The notes below the pieces were generated by a model. The model did no database searches, was not told the origin of the DNA, and worked only from the letters and a program-made list of their open reading frames with translations. The position numbers were made by a program, and so were the translations under genes. Shown here in pieces: positions 11,126 through 22,783 of a stretch of 64,000 bases of DNA. Source of the stretch: Antedon mediterranea (lineage: Eukaryota; Echinodermata; Crinoidea; Comatulida; Antedonidae); assembly GCF_964355755.1 (NCBI RefSeq), contig NC_092676.1:23852288-23916287 (forward strand), written 5' to 3'. Numbering within the stretch: the stretch's first letter is position 1; each line of letters begins with the position of its first letter.

Positions 11126-12206
11126 AGATTTAAACACGACTGAAATCATCTCCAACAAATGCTGCGTTTCAGTGTAGTATCGGGTGCACTAAAGCAACTA
11201 TAGGTAATGTACACAATAAATTCGTCAATTAAAAATATATAGATATACTCGAGATAAAGTGTATTAATCCCAGCCAAATACAGTCCTTGCGTATAGTCAG
11301 TCGATGTTCTGGAACACAGCACACGTGCAAGCGTCACGAATGACGTAAAGTCTTTCTTTTTATAGATGATGCCATTCATTTTCTGTCTTCAGTTATTTCC
11401 ACAAGTTTGAGCAACTTCTCGATTATCTCTAGTTCATTGATCTCTTTCAACAAGTCAGCCAAATTCTACTTTAAAAAATACGAAAAACACTTAATCAATA
11501 TAGAAATAAATTGGAAGGAATGACACAATATGCGTAGACTACCAAAAAAACTAATGTTGAATAATTAAGTGAGAAAGCACGTTCCAATGTTCTACGCATG
11601 CGCACAAATTATTTCTAAGATCGTCTGAAATCGTAAATGTCCGGTGTTCTCAATCAAGCTTACAACGTTACACCTACAGATTTTTTTTTATGTAGAACAC
11701 CTTTTGCCAATTGATTGAAAGGAATACAAACTACTAGAAAGGAACACCGTATACCAAACAAGATTGTTCATAACACGTTCCACCTTAGTAATTGGTCCTT
11801 GTTAACATCCGCTTGAACATTATTGATTAAAAAAGTGTACATTCAAGAAACACAATTATGCTCGTGGATTGCAACTAGACTACCTTGCGAACTGAATGCA
11901 ATTATGGATTCAAGAGAATGCGTGGTTATATGCTGAAGGTAAAATTGTAAAGTAATATGGCACTTATGTTATAGACTTTAATTGAATCTGAAATCATGTT
12001 CGCAATAGGGTATATTTGTACTTGGGTTGATGTTTGAAATTACTTATTGGAAGGACTGTCAGCAAATAGATGATAATGATGCTCAACGGAAGTTTTGTCT
12101 TTATTTGGTAATGGTCCGTGTGTTTCGATTTGTACTGCATTACCTACTATTGCCAAAACAAATGGAAATTGACATTTATGTAGATGAGATTTCAAAAGAT
12201 GTCAAC

Positions 12207-12386
12207 ATATCAGGCAAAGAACATTATTTCTAAACCGCCCGGTGATATACTGAAATTTTAATTAATTAATTTGAAACGATACAGATGAGGAAATCTGTGA
12301 GAATGAGAAAAAGTCGCCCCAACCGAGACTCGAACTCGGACCGCCTGCTTGATATGCAGATGTCCTAACCATTAGACCACTGGGGC
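12207..12386 (-). repeat. SINE-like unit, copy 1, with intact tRNA-like head
   Basis: On the minus strand the unit starts with the tRNA-like region (12386-12315), then a T-run, then a body that includes TTCCTCATCTGTATCG, AATTAATTAATTAAAATTTC and ACCGCCCGGT-type sequence (complement GGGCGGT). The same body and head recur at 12569-12737, indicating duplication of the whole unit. Confidence 0.65.
12315..12386 (-). tRNA. tRNA-like gene, apparent anticodon AUC (atypical)
   Basis: The minus strand folds into a full 72-nt cloverleaf. Acceptor GCCCCAG pairs with TTGGGGC; D-stem GTCT pairs with GGAC; anticodon stem TCTGC pairs with GCAGG around loop ATATCAA; T-stem CCGAG pairs with CTCGG around TTCGAGT. 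A T5 run follows four bases after the fold, as expected of a Pol III terminator. Taking T33 as fixed, the anticodon is AUC (codon GAU, Asp). Eukaryotic tRNA-Asp normally carries GUC, so this may be a SINE head or pseudo-tRNA rather than a working tRNA. Confidence 0.5.
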
Positions 12387-12568
12387 TTTCATGGTATTGT
12401 TCAAACTCGATTGGATAGCGACTCTTTAACATTCTCGGCGTGGTACGACGGAACAGCACTAGTCCTCAGTTGTACGCACGCGCAACAGAGATCAAATTGA
12501 TACGCCCTCATCTTTCAGTATTTTTATTCACGAGGCGGGATCTCCGAAGAGATACTTTTATATATATA

Positions 12569-12737
12569 AACATATCAGGCAAAGAACATTAATTCTAAAC
12601 CGCCCGGTGATATACTGAAATTTTAATTAATTAATTTGAAACGATACAGATGAGGAAATCTGTGAGAGTGAGAAAAAGTCGCCCCAACCGAGACTCGAAC
12701 TCGGACCGCCTGCTTGATATGCAGATGTCCTAACCAT
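12569..12737 (-). repeat. SINE-like unit, copy 2, tRNA head truncated
   Basis: Nearly identical to 12207-12386 over the body and the 3' part of the tRNA-like head, but breaks off inside the D-arm at CCATTATATATA, losing the 5' acceptor strand. It cannot form a complete cloverleaf. It ends about 40 bp downstream of the stop codon of the neighbouring minus-strand gene. Confidence 0.75.
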
Positions 12738-12773
12738 TATATATATTATTTATTTATTTAAAAAATTATAAGC

Positions 12774-15700
12774 CTATATTACCGTAGATATATCGCTTCC
12801 TTCGGCAATATTATCTTCTGTACTTGATGTGACTATGGATGCTTCTGAATCTAAATATTCATCTATAGAGTTTAAAGTGATGTCGTTACGTTGAGGATTT
12901 CTCTGTTTCGACTTATACACTTGTTCCAGACGAATTGGCAATGGACGTATCAATGCCTTCTGTAAAGGACTACGCTTTGAGCCGAACATACCCCTGTGGA
13001 TTTCATTTCCATATGCCTGGTATCCAGCATGTGGGCCTGGCAAATACATACGTGGCTTCCTAGGGTTGATGAGGTCTTGTGAATTCAACTTCTCTACAAG
13101 CCTGTAGAGCTCTAATAGCTGTGATGGATCTGGTACATCCTGGTTATCAATTGGATCATCAGCATTCGTAAGAGGATTTGGGTTAGCGCTTCTATATGCA
13201 AAGTATTTCCCTTCGTTGTAGTCAGGCATATCAAATCTGTGCCCTCGCCGGCTTTCCAATTCTGGGGAAACGGAGATAACATGCGGTAAAAATCGACCGA
13301 ATTCCCTAGAATCACTAGGCCGAATTAGTTCGGGCATATATACGTCATTGTTGAAAACCTCACTTTGCTCGCTTTCCGAATCAAATGGTTCTTGCAGATC
13401 ATAGCTGGATATGTCAATAGATTCTTCTAATGCGTCCCATACATCATTTTCTACTCGGGGCGCCTGAAGACTTCGTTTGGTTTTACTGGCTGCTGGAACT
13501 AAATCATCCGCAATGTGGTTTAAGTCAAACGGAACTAAGAAATCATCGTTTCCTTTAATAAAGACAAATATATAATTGTATTAAATGAAGTAACGCATAT
13601 CTACATTTCTGACATTTAGTAGAAATAATAACTTTTTTCAGTTAATTTGTGTTCTGTTTTGATACACTTCTCCCGTTAGTTACCTAATGTGTGCTAATTC
13701 AGGAACAGCAGAGTGTTTGGATTTAAGACATTGTCAATTATTGGAATGCATTTTGTCAAAAGTTTGTATATTGTCCGTGACGTTCTAAGCATTCTGGTAA
13801 GAGGATTTGAAAATGTAAGTTAGGAAAAAGAAGTATATCAAGGCAACGACAAATTGTAAAAGATTTGATATCTTTCCAAAAAAGTTAAAAACATTCCGGT
13901 ATTAATAGAGGATTTTCACATAAAAGTAATAAGAAAATTAAGTTTATCAAGGCAGAAATAGCATAATTATCTTACAAATTACCTCTTTTTCGCATTCCTT
14001 CAAGTGTTGGAAAGTTTACTGCGTAATATTTAAATAAATCTACTGCCCTCTTATTTCTTTTATCTCCCTCATAAAACGGCATGTCATTGAAAGCCTCGGC
14101 CACATTATTAACGTCACCAGGTCTAGGATATCTTGCTAGAGCCTTCTCAATATCCGCTCTTTTAGGATCCACTTCATTAAACTCCTCTTCTTCTATATCG
14201 GAAACATCTTCAGAGACACTACTGAACAGTTCAGATACCTCAGAAGAAGTTAAACTAATGTCATAATAAGATGATGATGAAAGAGAAGAAGTATCAGTTC
14301 CATCAACTTCTTCCTCTTCTTCATTATCACTTTCTTCAAAACTTTCAAGAGAGCGTTTGCTTCTTCGAGTTTTCACTTCGTTGATGGCTTCCTCCATACC
14401 GCCAACATCGTTAGTCTGCTCTTTGCTGTTTTCCTCACTTTCTCCACTCTCAAAATCAGTTGGTCTGTCGTATGAAGGATCCTTAATAGTGTCATAACTA
14501 TCACTATCAAAAACTGTGTTCTTAAAACTGTCGTCTTCTGATCCTTCACTGAATTCCGTCAACCAGGAGAGTTCTCTCCAGTCTCCGATGTAGCTATAAT
14601 ATTCTCCATAGTTACTTTCACTTGCCATTTTCACGGAGCTAATTAGTTCATCTTCTACTGGCTGTTCCTTTACTGATGTGTCAATGAAAGATGATAGGTC
14701 CGAACTTTGATCTTCTACGTCTGAAATTTGACCTTCTACGTCAGACGGTAGTTCAGACGATGGTATGAAGATCATGTCATACGGTAGGTCATTTGGTAGA
14801 ATGTTTGAAGACGAATATGCAATTGTATTATTTGGATTAAAGTTTGCAAATGTGTTGTCGCCGGATGCCTCTGTTTCTTTAGTTTTTGCTTCTTTTGTTT
14901 CACCTTCAGTTGATATACCAGCCATTAAGTTTACTTCATCTATTAAAATAAAATCAAGAACATCAAGAATTATTTCAACAAAACAAAATGAAAAGTTTGT
15001 TTCTATCTGGAATGAATATTTAAGTACGACAAACAAGTATAAAGTTTGTACATAAAATAGTTGGATAAGAATTATCAGAAATTATATCATAAAGTTATTA
15101 TATTCTATAGAATGTAGTTAGCGGCAAATAGTCTAACGGAAGTCTAGACTTTGCTTTATAGTTCGGCTCTGCTGGCGCGTCTTACTACAAGTTATGCATA
15201 ATGGAACATAGGCCTACGGATCAAGTAGAAGACGGATCGATCTTTTGTAGTTCACAACGCGACCTCATAACACCTTACAACAAATAGTAATTTGAAGTCT
15301 GGATGATTAGACGCCATTATATTGCGAACAAGAGATAAAGCGTCAAGAAAATGCATGTCTGAGACTTTGTACATTAATACATTCAAATTTGTTTATAACT
15401 CATTGGTTTAGTTGCATCTAAAGCGTTTTGGTATGAGTTTCAATTTGCGACGACCGACGACCTATATTGCAATTTGTGTCGTTGGTTGTCACCTGGACCC
15501 CAAATTCTTAAAACGTTCCGGTTTGAATGATTCTGCGTGCGCACAATTTTTAGATCGTCGCAAATAGCCTAATAAGCTCCCTATCGACACATATTCGAGA
15601 GTGACACATTGAAATATGATTGAAGCATTTATTCACATAGCTACCGCTTGGCACCAAAGGTATACCAACGTTAAGGCCAATTCACGAATGGTAACGGTAA

Positions 15701-16737
15701 TACGAATATAGCGACGGGCGGTTTCCGCTAAAGATAGATACAGACTCTACATGGGACAATTTACTCGGTTTTCCGCTTACCGTTACCGCTCATCTGTGTG
15801 AATTGGCCTTCTTACATGTAACCACATGCGTAGACGTTTGGTTAGACGTAATTACTTTCAACCAAAATACCCCACCCATTCAATACATTCTTCCCCTTCT
15901 ACTTTTAGTATTAACCGATGGATAATTACGTGAATCTTAATTGGTGTTATCTGTCAATAATTGCTTTCGAAAAACGTACAGCGAGTTGTTGGCTTACTCT
16001 TACGCACGGATTGCTAATAAGCATCATTTAAGGATTCGGCTAACCAATGAAGCGAATCCAAAATCAGTTTAATGGATGACCGTTTATAACTATATAAACC
16101 TATTTAAATACGATATTAAATTTCAAAACTGCATGCTATTGTTTTATGAGTTACAATCCTGGCACTAGGTCAGGATTGAACCATAGACCTTGGGATTGAA
16201 GGCAAGCACCTAACCACTTTACAGCTTCATTACTCTAAATGTGTAAATGATGTATTTATAAAAAAAAGAAGTATTAAATAATTATAATAAATAGGCCTAT
16301 AATGATGAACACAAAAGGACAATTAACTTAAGCTCTGTCTACACTATCAAACTTTATGAGACAAAAATGCGATATGCCCATTTATGGACATGATGATGTC
16401 ATATCGCTACCATATTTGAGCATATCACAACCATATTTGGGCATATCTCACATTTTTGTTCAAACCAGTTTGATAGTGTAGACAGAGCTTTATATTAGCT
16501 TATAGAAGTGTTCACGGAATATTTTGACAGCGAGTTTTTGATGTATAATAATAAATCAAAAAGGTAATTAGGAGAGATTAAAATTGAAGTTATGACATAT
16601 CTACCTTGTACGTTTGTGTTTGGTTTAAAAATGTCACCGCCTGAGGTGTTCTCTAAGACAGGTGCGCCAGCAACGCGTTGGCTGCTCTTCATAAATGCAC
16701 TCACCATGACAACGAAAAACAGACGATGTAGAATCAT
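12774..16737 (-). CDS. cysteine-free acidic secreted precursor with dibasic sites (granin/neuropeptide prohormone-like)
   Basis: Three coding exons: 16737-16605, 14939-13983, 13552-12774; both junctions are phase 1, giving 622 residues. The start MILHRLFFVVMVSAFMK begins a signal peptide of about 24 residues (cleavage plausible near RVAG/APVLE). An acceptor-like CTTGCCAG just upstream suggests a 5' UTR intron. The body is rich in D/E/S, with no Cys seen anywhere. Possible convertase sites are RRSKR, DPKR, DKRNKR, MRKR, KTKR, ESRR and GSKR. Between DPKR and DKRNKR lies a 32-residue candidate peptide (begins ADIEKALARYPRPG, ends MPFYEGD), followed by an 18-residue one (AVDLFKYYAVNFPTLEGM). Cys-free acidic precursors with dibasic sites resemble secretogranin II, but I see no clear sequence match, so the family is unassigned. 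It would act in the secretory pathway. Confidence 0.75.
15672..15811. mobile_element. MITE-like element, family D copy 1
   Basis: TAAGGCCAATTCACGAATGG and GGTAACGGTAAT at the left mirror CGTTACCG and GTGTGAATTGGCCTT at the right. Contains GACGGGCGGTTT. A longer copy is at 23629-23815. It lies in the first coding intron of the prohormone-like gene. Confidence 0.8.
16148..16230 (-). repeat. tRNA-derived SINE fragment, copy 1
   Basis: On the minus strand: A-box-like TGGTTAGGTGC, then CTTGCCTTCAATCCCAAGG, then B-box-like GGTTCAATCC. The same arrangement occurs at 49106-49193. Degenerate, not a functional tRNA. Confidence 0.6.
16328..16492. mobile_element. MITE-like element, family A copy 5
   Basis: TTAAGCTCTGTCTACACTAT to ATAGTGTAGACAGAGCTTTA, with the centre GACATGATGATGTCATATC. 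In the first coding intron of the prohormone-like gene. Confidence 0.9.
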
Positions 16738-17039
16738 TGTTGAAACCTGGCAAGATAAAAATACAAAAGTGCCAAATTTAATTAATCTGCATTGATGACC
16801 ACAAAAACATATTCTATAAATTGATAAATAATTATTCATCCGTAACTTTATGCTCTGTGTCTCATTAAGTCAATTCAATTGTAGGCGTTAATCAACAATG
16901 TTTTTTTTACAGTGAAAATAATGTGTTGCGTCATTGCGTATGGTTATCAAATAACGTAAATTGTACGCAGCATTAAAACCAACGCGTTTATTAATTTAAG
17001 AAGTTGATGATTAATCAAAAGATTTCAAGAATCATGTAT

Positions 17040-17104
17040 TTATTATCATGTATGTTATTGTGTATCATGGAAATAAATTAAATTTAATTGAATTGAATTG
17101 AACT
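17040..17104 (+). repeat. LINE-like tail with TTGAA microsatellite
   Basis: AAATAAATTAAATTTAATTG then repeated AATTG/AATTGAA words, similar to the tail at 940-992. Confidence 0.4.
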
Positions 17105-17303
17105 GTGTCGTCGGTGCGAAGAGTAAAATTATTACTATACTAAAATACCAATAATGTTGGTTTGGTTATACAAGTAGGCATAAAAGTTACAGAATACATA
17201 ATTTTTTTTACGCGCTATTTTAAATTATGATTTTTAAAGTACGCGGTACGTAGGCGAATCTCATTTAATATTCAGAATCATGCCACTGTTTTCGTTCGTC
17301 CTT

Positions 17304-17463
17304 CAGCTCTGTCTACACTATCTAACTAGTTTGACAAAAACTGTTTGATGGGCCCAAATATAGTAGTGGTATGCCTAAATATGGTAGTGATATGATGTCA
17401 TCGTGTCCATATTATGAACACATCATTTTTTTGTCACATAAAGTTTGTGTAAACAGAGCTTTA
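17304..17463. mobile_element. MITE-like element, family A copy 6
   Basis: CAGCTCTGTCTACACTATC to GTGTAAACAGAGCTTTA, with internal GGGCCCAAATATAGTAGTG. Compared with most copies the orientation is reversed: the TAACTAGTTTGAC arm is at the left. Confidence 0.8.
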
Positions 17464-17675
17464 TGAATCTAAAATAAAGGCTAGATGGTAAATCTAGAAG
17501 AAATATTAGAAGAGATATGGAGGATTTTTTCAAGAGCAGCAGCAGAGCAGTTCCATCAAACAAGATATGTGTCCTTTTTGTCGATTCTTTACGACCACTT
17601 CACGTTGAAAGCATAAAGCTTACAGAACATCGATGATGATTCAATGTATTTAGCTTAATGTTTAGCTTTAACAAC

Positions 17676-18021
17676 AACGTTGACAATGTATGTAAGTGCA
17701 CTACGGATAAACAGTAATGTATGAAAATAACCTGTATACGTATCCTACTGTAGTGCCCAGTTCTTAAAAAATGTTGCGCACAAAAGGCTAAACGTTGACA
17801 ATTTATGTAAGTGCACTACGGATAAACAGTAATGTATAAAAATAACCTGTATACGTATCCTACTGTAGTGCCCAGTTCTTTATAAATGTTGCGCACAAAA
17901 GGCTAAACGTTGACAATTTATGTAAGTGCACTACGGATAAACAGTAATGTATGAAAATAACCTGTATACGTATCCTACTGTAGTGCCCAGTTCTTAAAAA
18001 ATGTTGCGCACAAAAGGCTAA
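17676..18021. repeat. 115-bp tandem repeat, three units
   Basis: AACGTTGACAATTTATG recurs at 17676 (one mismatch), 17791 and 17906. Each unit contains TGCACTACGGATAAACAG, CTACTGTAGTGCCCAG and TTGCGCACAAAAGGCTAA. Units differ by only a few bases, so the array is young. A minus-strand open frame across it is a repeat artefact. Confidence 0.9.
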
Positions 18022-18779
18022 AACACACACTACGAGTTCCTTGGGTTTCTTGTAAATCTGGATATCCCGTATGATACCGTTCTCCACCAATATAGGCCTA
18101 ATTTTTCGAAAAGTAGAGGCCTACAACTATTTAGTGATAATTGATGGTTAGAATATTGATACATTACAGAATAATGAATTTTGAAATGATCAAAACATCT
18201 TTATACAGTAAGATTTTACCAATCACATTCGGACTGTCGCTTGTCATTCGTCAATCTTCGGAACCTGGTAAACTGCCACCCTGAATATGAAGGGGTTCAC
18301 TGTTACTAAACATTTTTTTTCTCTAAATGATAATATAATACCTAAAAATACTATGTAGGCCTACCAATTCATGTTCTTAAAGAAAAATAAAGCAATACAT
18401 TTCAATTCTTTAATCTTATATTTTGATCGAAAACATATCTTTCATCAATTATAAAAATGTATGTCATAAGTCATTATTTCAACCGAATGTGCGAAATGTC
18501 AATAAAATGCAATGCGATCTGAAGTTGAGCCAGATTAGTCATTAAGGATCACTGATCCAATTCTAACCTAACATTGTATGTAAGGCAATCTTCTCAGCAT
18601 TAATATCCTAACACATGTATGTAAAGTATCCTACTATTAGGAAGCCAGATAAAGATCTTAATAGCAAACACGTCCGCTCTCAGAATAATTCAACTCACTT
18701 ATAAGTTTTGTCACTTTTCAAAACCAGCCTGGAATACTAATGTTCTCTACTATAAATATATTGATTTAGGTTTGTGTGC

Positions 18780-19075
18780 AATGCTTGGTTTTCACTGGAG
18801 ACGCAACGCAAACGTAATCACAACGTTATGCGTGGTTCTCATAAAGCGTGGTCCCCACTAGCGACGCAACGCAAGGACGTAAACGCAACGCAAGCGTTTT
18901 AACCAATGACAAGCGAAGTTATAGACAGTTAGCAATCACAAGCGAATAAGCCATCGCTTGTGATTGGTCAATTCACTTGCGTTGCGTTACGTCACTTGCG
19001 TTGCGTCGCTAGTGGGAACCACGCTTAAGTGATTTGATCAATCACAAGCGACGGATTATTCGGACTGTCGAAGGC
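18780..19075. mobile_element. nested family B elements
   Basis: An intact copy at 18842-19027 (TAAAGCGTGGTCCCCACTAG to CTAGTGGGAACCACGCTTA) is flanked on the left by a diverged left half (GGTTTTCACTGGAGACGC, AACGCAAACGTAATC) and on the right by a diverged continuation (TGATTTGATCAATCACAAGC, GGATTATTCGGACTGTC). The simplest reading is insertion of a young copy into an older one. Confidence 0.75.
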
Positions 19076-19993
19076 AACTCATTATTATCTAACTAAAGCT
19101 AGACCCAAAACTACCATTCTTTCAGTTGCCTAAAACGCATAAACTCGAAACTTTATGCAAAAAAAGATGTAGGCCTATTAAAGAAAGATGGACAACTTTT
19201 AAAAATAAATAAGTAAAGATCCACCTGTATATCCTGGCTACACATGCTTATTGAATACAATCATTATTAACGAAGATTCCGTTTGTCTGTTAAGACTAGA
19301 GTTTTGATTTAGATAAAATATATTGAAATAAATTTACACTAAATCACTTTTGATACAGTGGCATACATCAGGTGTTTGTACACCCTAATGATGATTAATT
19401 CTGTCAAACCTATGCAACTAATGACTATCGATAAGAAATCAATTTGTTACGTTAGCATTGCTTCTAGGCTAACGTTAGAAACAGGTCTCGGGTTCACCAA
19501 TTTAGACACGGAAACAGAACGGTCGTGATTCTGCATCTATGATATCACTTAGAAGATTGCTTTACATTATATCAATTGAATTTTACATTCGTACGTATAA
19601 CACATGCTAAGTTTACGGGTGTATTTTATAACGATGTAGTTATCGCCATCTTTAATGTCTCTATGTCGCATTGCCACAGTTATCAAAATGCCTGAAGTAA
19701 AGATTTACTTAAATGAGACAATTTAATTAAGGTAGTTTCTATAAAGTACAATTCCTAATTTAATTGTGTATGTTTGAAAGAGAATTTATCCCAGACTTGT
19801 ACGTAAGTTTAGTTATACATACTATACTAGTGCCAATCCACTTTTACCAATAGAAATCCTGATTGATTAGCGCCTATAAACTTGGATGGATATTATGCTT
19901 ATTATATTCCTGCAAATATTCTGTCTCCCCTGTTAACAATTTGTCTAATACGAGTAATACGCCATTCTGGGCATTAAATGAGATGGAGATGGT

Positions 19994-20162
19994 TTAAAGC
20001 TGTTTTACACTATAAAACTAGTTTGACAACAAAAGTGTAATATGACGTGCCAAAATATAGTAGTGATATGCTCAAATATGATAGTGATATGACATCATCA
20101 TGCCAAAATATGGACCCATCACATTTTTTCACATAGAGTTTTAAAGTGTAGACAGAGCTTTA
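19994..20162. mobile_element. MITE-like element, family A copy 7
   Basis: TTTAAAGCTGTTTTACACTA to AGTGTAGACAGAGCTTTAC. The left tip is mutated (GCTGTTTTAC for GCTCTGTCTAC). Internal AATATAGTAGTGATATG is typical of the family. Confidence 0.8.
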
Positions 20163-20411
20163 CAAAACACAGTCAACTAATCAGAAATCTAAGCGCTGTA
20201 TACATCAGTACAGGCATTGCTAAAGCGATCGGCGATAGCTTGCGATAGCATGCAAAGGTTCATTATAATTAATAATATATTATGATGATATTTGCTATGT
20301 GTAAACTGACGCGCTAGAATCAACATCAAGCTCACTCTTGAAACCATTAATATCCGTTTGATGTGAATATGGTAAAATACTACAGTATAGCGTTTTATCA
20401 TCGCCACTAAA

Positions 20412-20597
20412 GCTTAAGCTTGGTTCCCACTAGAACGTAACGCAAGGACGTAAACGCAACGCAAGCGTTTTAACCAATGACAAGCGAAGTTATAGACAGT
20501 TAGCAATCACAAGCGAATAAGCCATCGCTTGTGATTGGTCAATTCACTTGCGTTGCGTTACGTCCTTGCGTTGCGTCGCTAGTGGGAACCACGCTTT
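20412..20597. mobile_element. MITE-like element, family B copy 4
   Basis: Complete copy in the orientation opposite to 534-720: TTAAGCTTGGTTCCCACTAG to CTAGTGGGAACCACGCTTTA. Immediately followed by a second, shorter copy. Confidence 0.9.
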
Positions 20598-20741
20598 AGT
20601 TCTCACTAGAGACGCAACGCAAGAACGTAGACGCAACGCAAGCGAGTTGACCAATGACAAGCTACAGTTTGAATATTTGGTCAAATCACTTACGTTGCGT
20701 TACGTCCTTGTGTTGCGTTTCTAGTCAGAACCAAGCTTTAA
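20593..20741. mobile_element. MITE-like element, family B copy 5 (short variant)
   Basis: GCTTTAGTTCTCACTAGAGA to TTTCTAGTCAGAACCAAGC, with GACGCAACGCAAG mirrored by the GTTGCGTTACGTCCTTG arm. It lacks about 40 bp of the centre. Adjacent to, and sharing a few terminal bases with, the preceding copy. Confidence 0.75.
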
Positions 20742-21261
20742 GTCGGCCTATATTCACAACCAACCCACACTCTCACATCCATCATATAGTGATGTATAAA
20801 TGCAAGCTAAACCAATTTAAAAAATGGTTCATTTCAATGCATTCATCTCCATGAAAACCATAGTCTGGCTTTATCAAATTACTTTTCTAACTCATTATTA
20901 CATTCGTCGCCTTCTTTCTCAATGTCATTATAAATTAATAAGGAATAGTAGTCTATAGCAGGTCTTTTCTAGCTGATGCTATGTTTTTTGTCACGAGATT
21001 ACGCATACGTAATGAGAGTTCGTTACCTGCATTGTTCAACTAAACCATAACAAAGTATGAAGTCTTGCTTGTTATAACTTGTACTATACTAATAATGTAC
21101 TTGTTGAATACATTAAAATGAAGAGAAACCCTAGACGGTCCAGCCATAATGATGTAGGAAATAAGTAAATGATTGGGTACTGTTTACGTTTTATGTTTCT
21201 GACGAGTAAAACGAAAATAAAAACAAGTTTAATGTGTTAAATCACAAGAAATGAGATAGAT

Positions 21262-21512
21262 TTTTTATTTATTTATTACACCTTATTTATAGAGGATGAC
21301 CATAAACAGCGTATGCTGACAAAAAAAAGGGGTTGTGTGTATACTAGTACACCGGGGTAACCCCCTACTCGTCTCAAAAGATGTACTAGGTTCTTTAAAT
21401 TGCACATGACCCTGATGTGTATAACACTGGACCTACGGTTTATAGTCCTTTCCCGGTAAGAATCATTCTACCACCAGAACCATGGAGCGAGTGAGGCTTA
21501 AACCGATAGATG
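21262..21512. repeat. dispersed repeat, family G copy 1
   Basis: ACTGGACCTACGGTTTATAG then TCC, CCACCAGAACCATGG and GCGAGTGAGG match, on the opposite strand, the sequence at 41908-42115. Begins with a T-rich ATTTATTTATTAC end. Probably a fragment of a larger retroelement; class not determined. Confidence 0.55.
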
Positions 21513-22153
21513 ACAAATGCCAGCGTAAAATATAAAAAAAAACCTAATTGACAAACAAAAATGTTAGAACAGTATAAATGTAGACTAGTGGTAATTAAAA
21601 GGCATAGGCAATTAAATACAATATCTTGAACATAAGAAAAACAATTTTATAGCCTTATAAATGATGTTTTTTCACATTGCTTATACCGTACTCTACGGTT
21701 TAATCCAGTTCTGACCTGTAGATGACCAGTTCACAAGACTAACAGAAATAATTATCAATTTGTATCGTTGGTAACGTTTAGGTAATGAGCACACGTGATG
21801 TGCGCAAGATATTACTGGTGCGCGACATTATGTTAAAGCTGTTGTTTTATTTAATTTTAACTAATGCAAGTGGACATTTTAAAGGGCATTGAAGTATATT
21901 AACCTAAAAACATGAAGCATACACAAATTAAAAAAAGTATCACAGAAAGGTAAGTTAAATAGACCTTGACGGTTTGAAAACATTATTCATTTCATAAATG
22001 TATAATATTATATTATTGAATAATGTATCCACAATCAATAATTAAAATTGAAATAAGTCACGGTCGAACCAATACCTTGACGGAGACTCATAATTAAACA
22101 ATAACGAATGTCCTTATAAAGGTGCAATTAAGTGAAACAAACTTGGTGTTTTA

Positions 22154-22366
22154 CCAAGGCAATCTAACACACAGGACACTGAGCTCACCTTACTTGGATA
22201 GGAACTCAGTCTTTTGATCTTTATGTCTGGCTGCGAAAAATACCAACAGTATTGTATATTCTCCGTAGCGCACTGTGTATATTCAAGCTCGTGGGACTGA
22301 TCGTGTCGCAGCCACAGATAAACCCTTTGATATGCGTAGCAATATCCTGTTGCTATATTGCCTTGG
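22154..22366. mobile_element. MITE-like element, family E copy 2 (reference copy)
   Basis: CCAAGGCAATCTAACACACA at the left and GCTATATTGCCTTGG at the right give the terminal inverted repeat. Internal GGACACTGAGCTCACC, TTTGATCTTTATGTCTGG and TGATCGTGTCGCAGCCACAG are shared with the other copies. About 213 bp, non-coding. Confidence 0.8.
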
Positions 22367-22599
22367 TTTGACGTTCATTCGTTTCATCTCATTTAAATAT
22401 CAAGAACTTAGGCCTACAAAGTAATGCTGTGTTTAAAACAGGCCAATATTTAATGACTTTCAACGTATTGTATTTTGTATGCACACGACGAGTTCAGCCA
22501 TGAGTTGAGCCTAGCCTTCGTGGATATGGTTAATCTAAATTGAATTGAAATTACGGCCGGGTTTGTATTCTGCCCAAGACAATCTAATTTCCTTACTCG

Positions 22600-22783
22600 T
22601 AAGCGTGGTTCCCACTAACGACGCAACGCAAGGACGTAACGCAACGCAAGTGAATTGACCAATCACAAGCGATGGCTTATTCGCTTGTGATTGCTAACTG
22701 TCTATAACTTTACTTGTCATTGGTTAAAACGCTTGCGTTGCGTTTACGTCCTTGCGTTACATTCTAGTAGGAACCAAGCTTAA
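22600..22783. mobile_element. MITE-like element, family B copy 6
   Basis: TAAGCGTGGTTCCCACTAAC to TCTAGTAGGAACCAAGCTTA; close to the copy at 534-720. Confidence 0.9.

Larger units (their letters stand above)
6395..12206. other. intergenic region upstream of the receptor gene
   Basis: No gene is supportable. It holds two tandem arrays (6498-6735 and 7284-7550), a perfect 13-bp inverted repeat (8170-8204), a CRE-like cluster (8514-8687), a family F copy (9226-9363), a family C element (10109-10408) and a family A copy (10981-11125). The small open frames here have no recognisable features. The receptor promoter should lie in the left part, but I cannot place it. Confidence 0.6.

Noticed and set aside
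14081-15055. Plus-strand open frames of 61 and 96 residues
   Set aside because: Antisense to exon 2 of the prohormone-like gene, whose phase-consistent splicing supports the minus strand.
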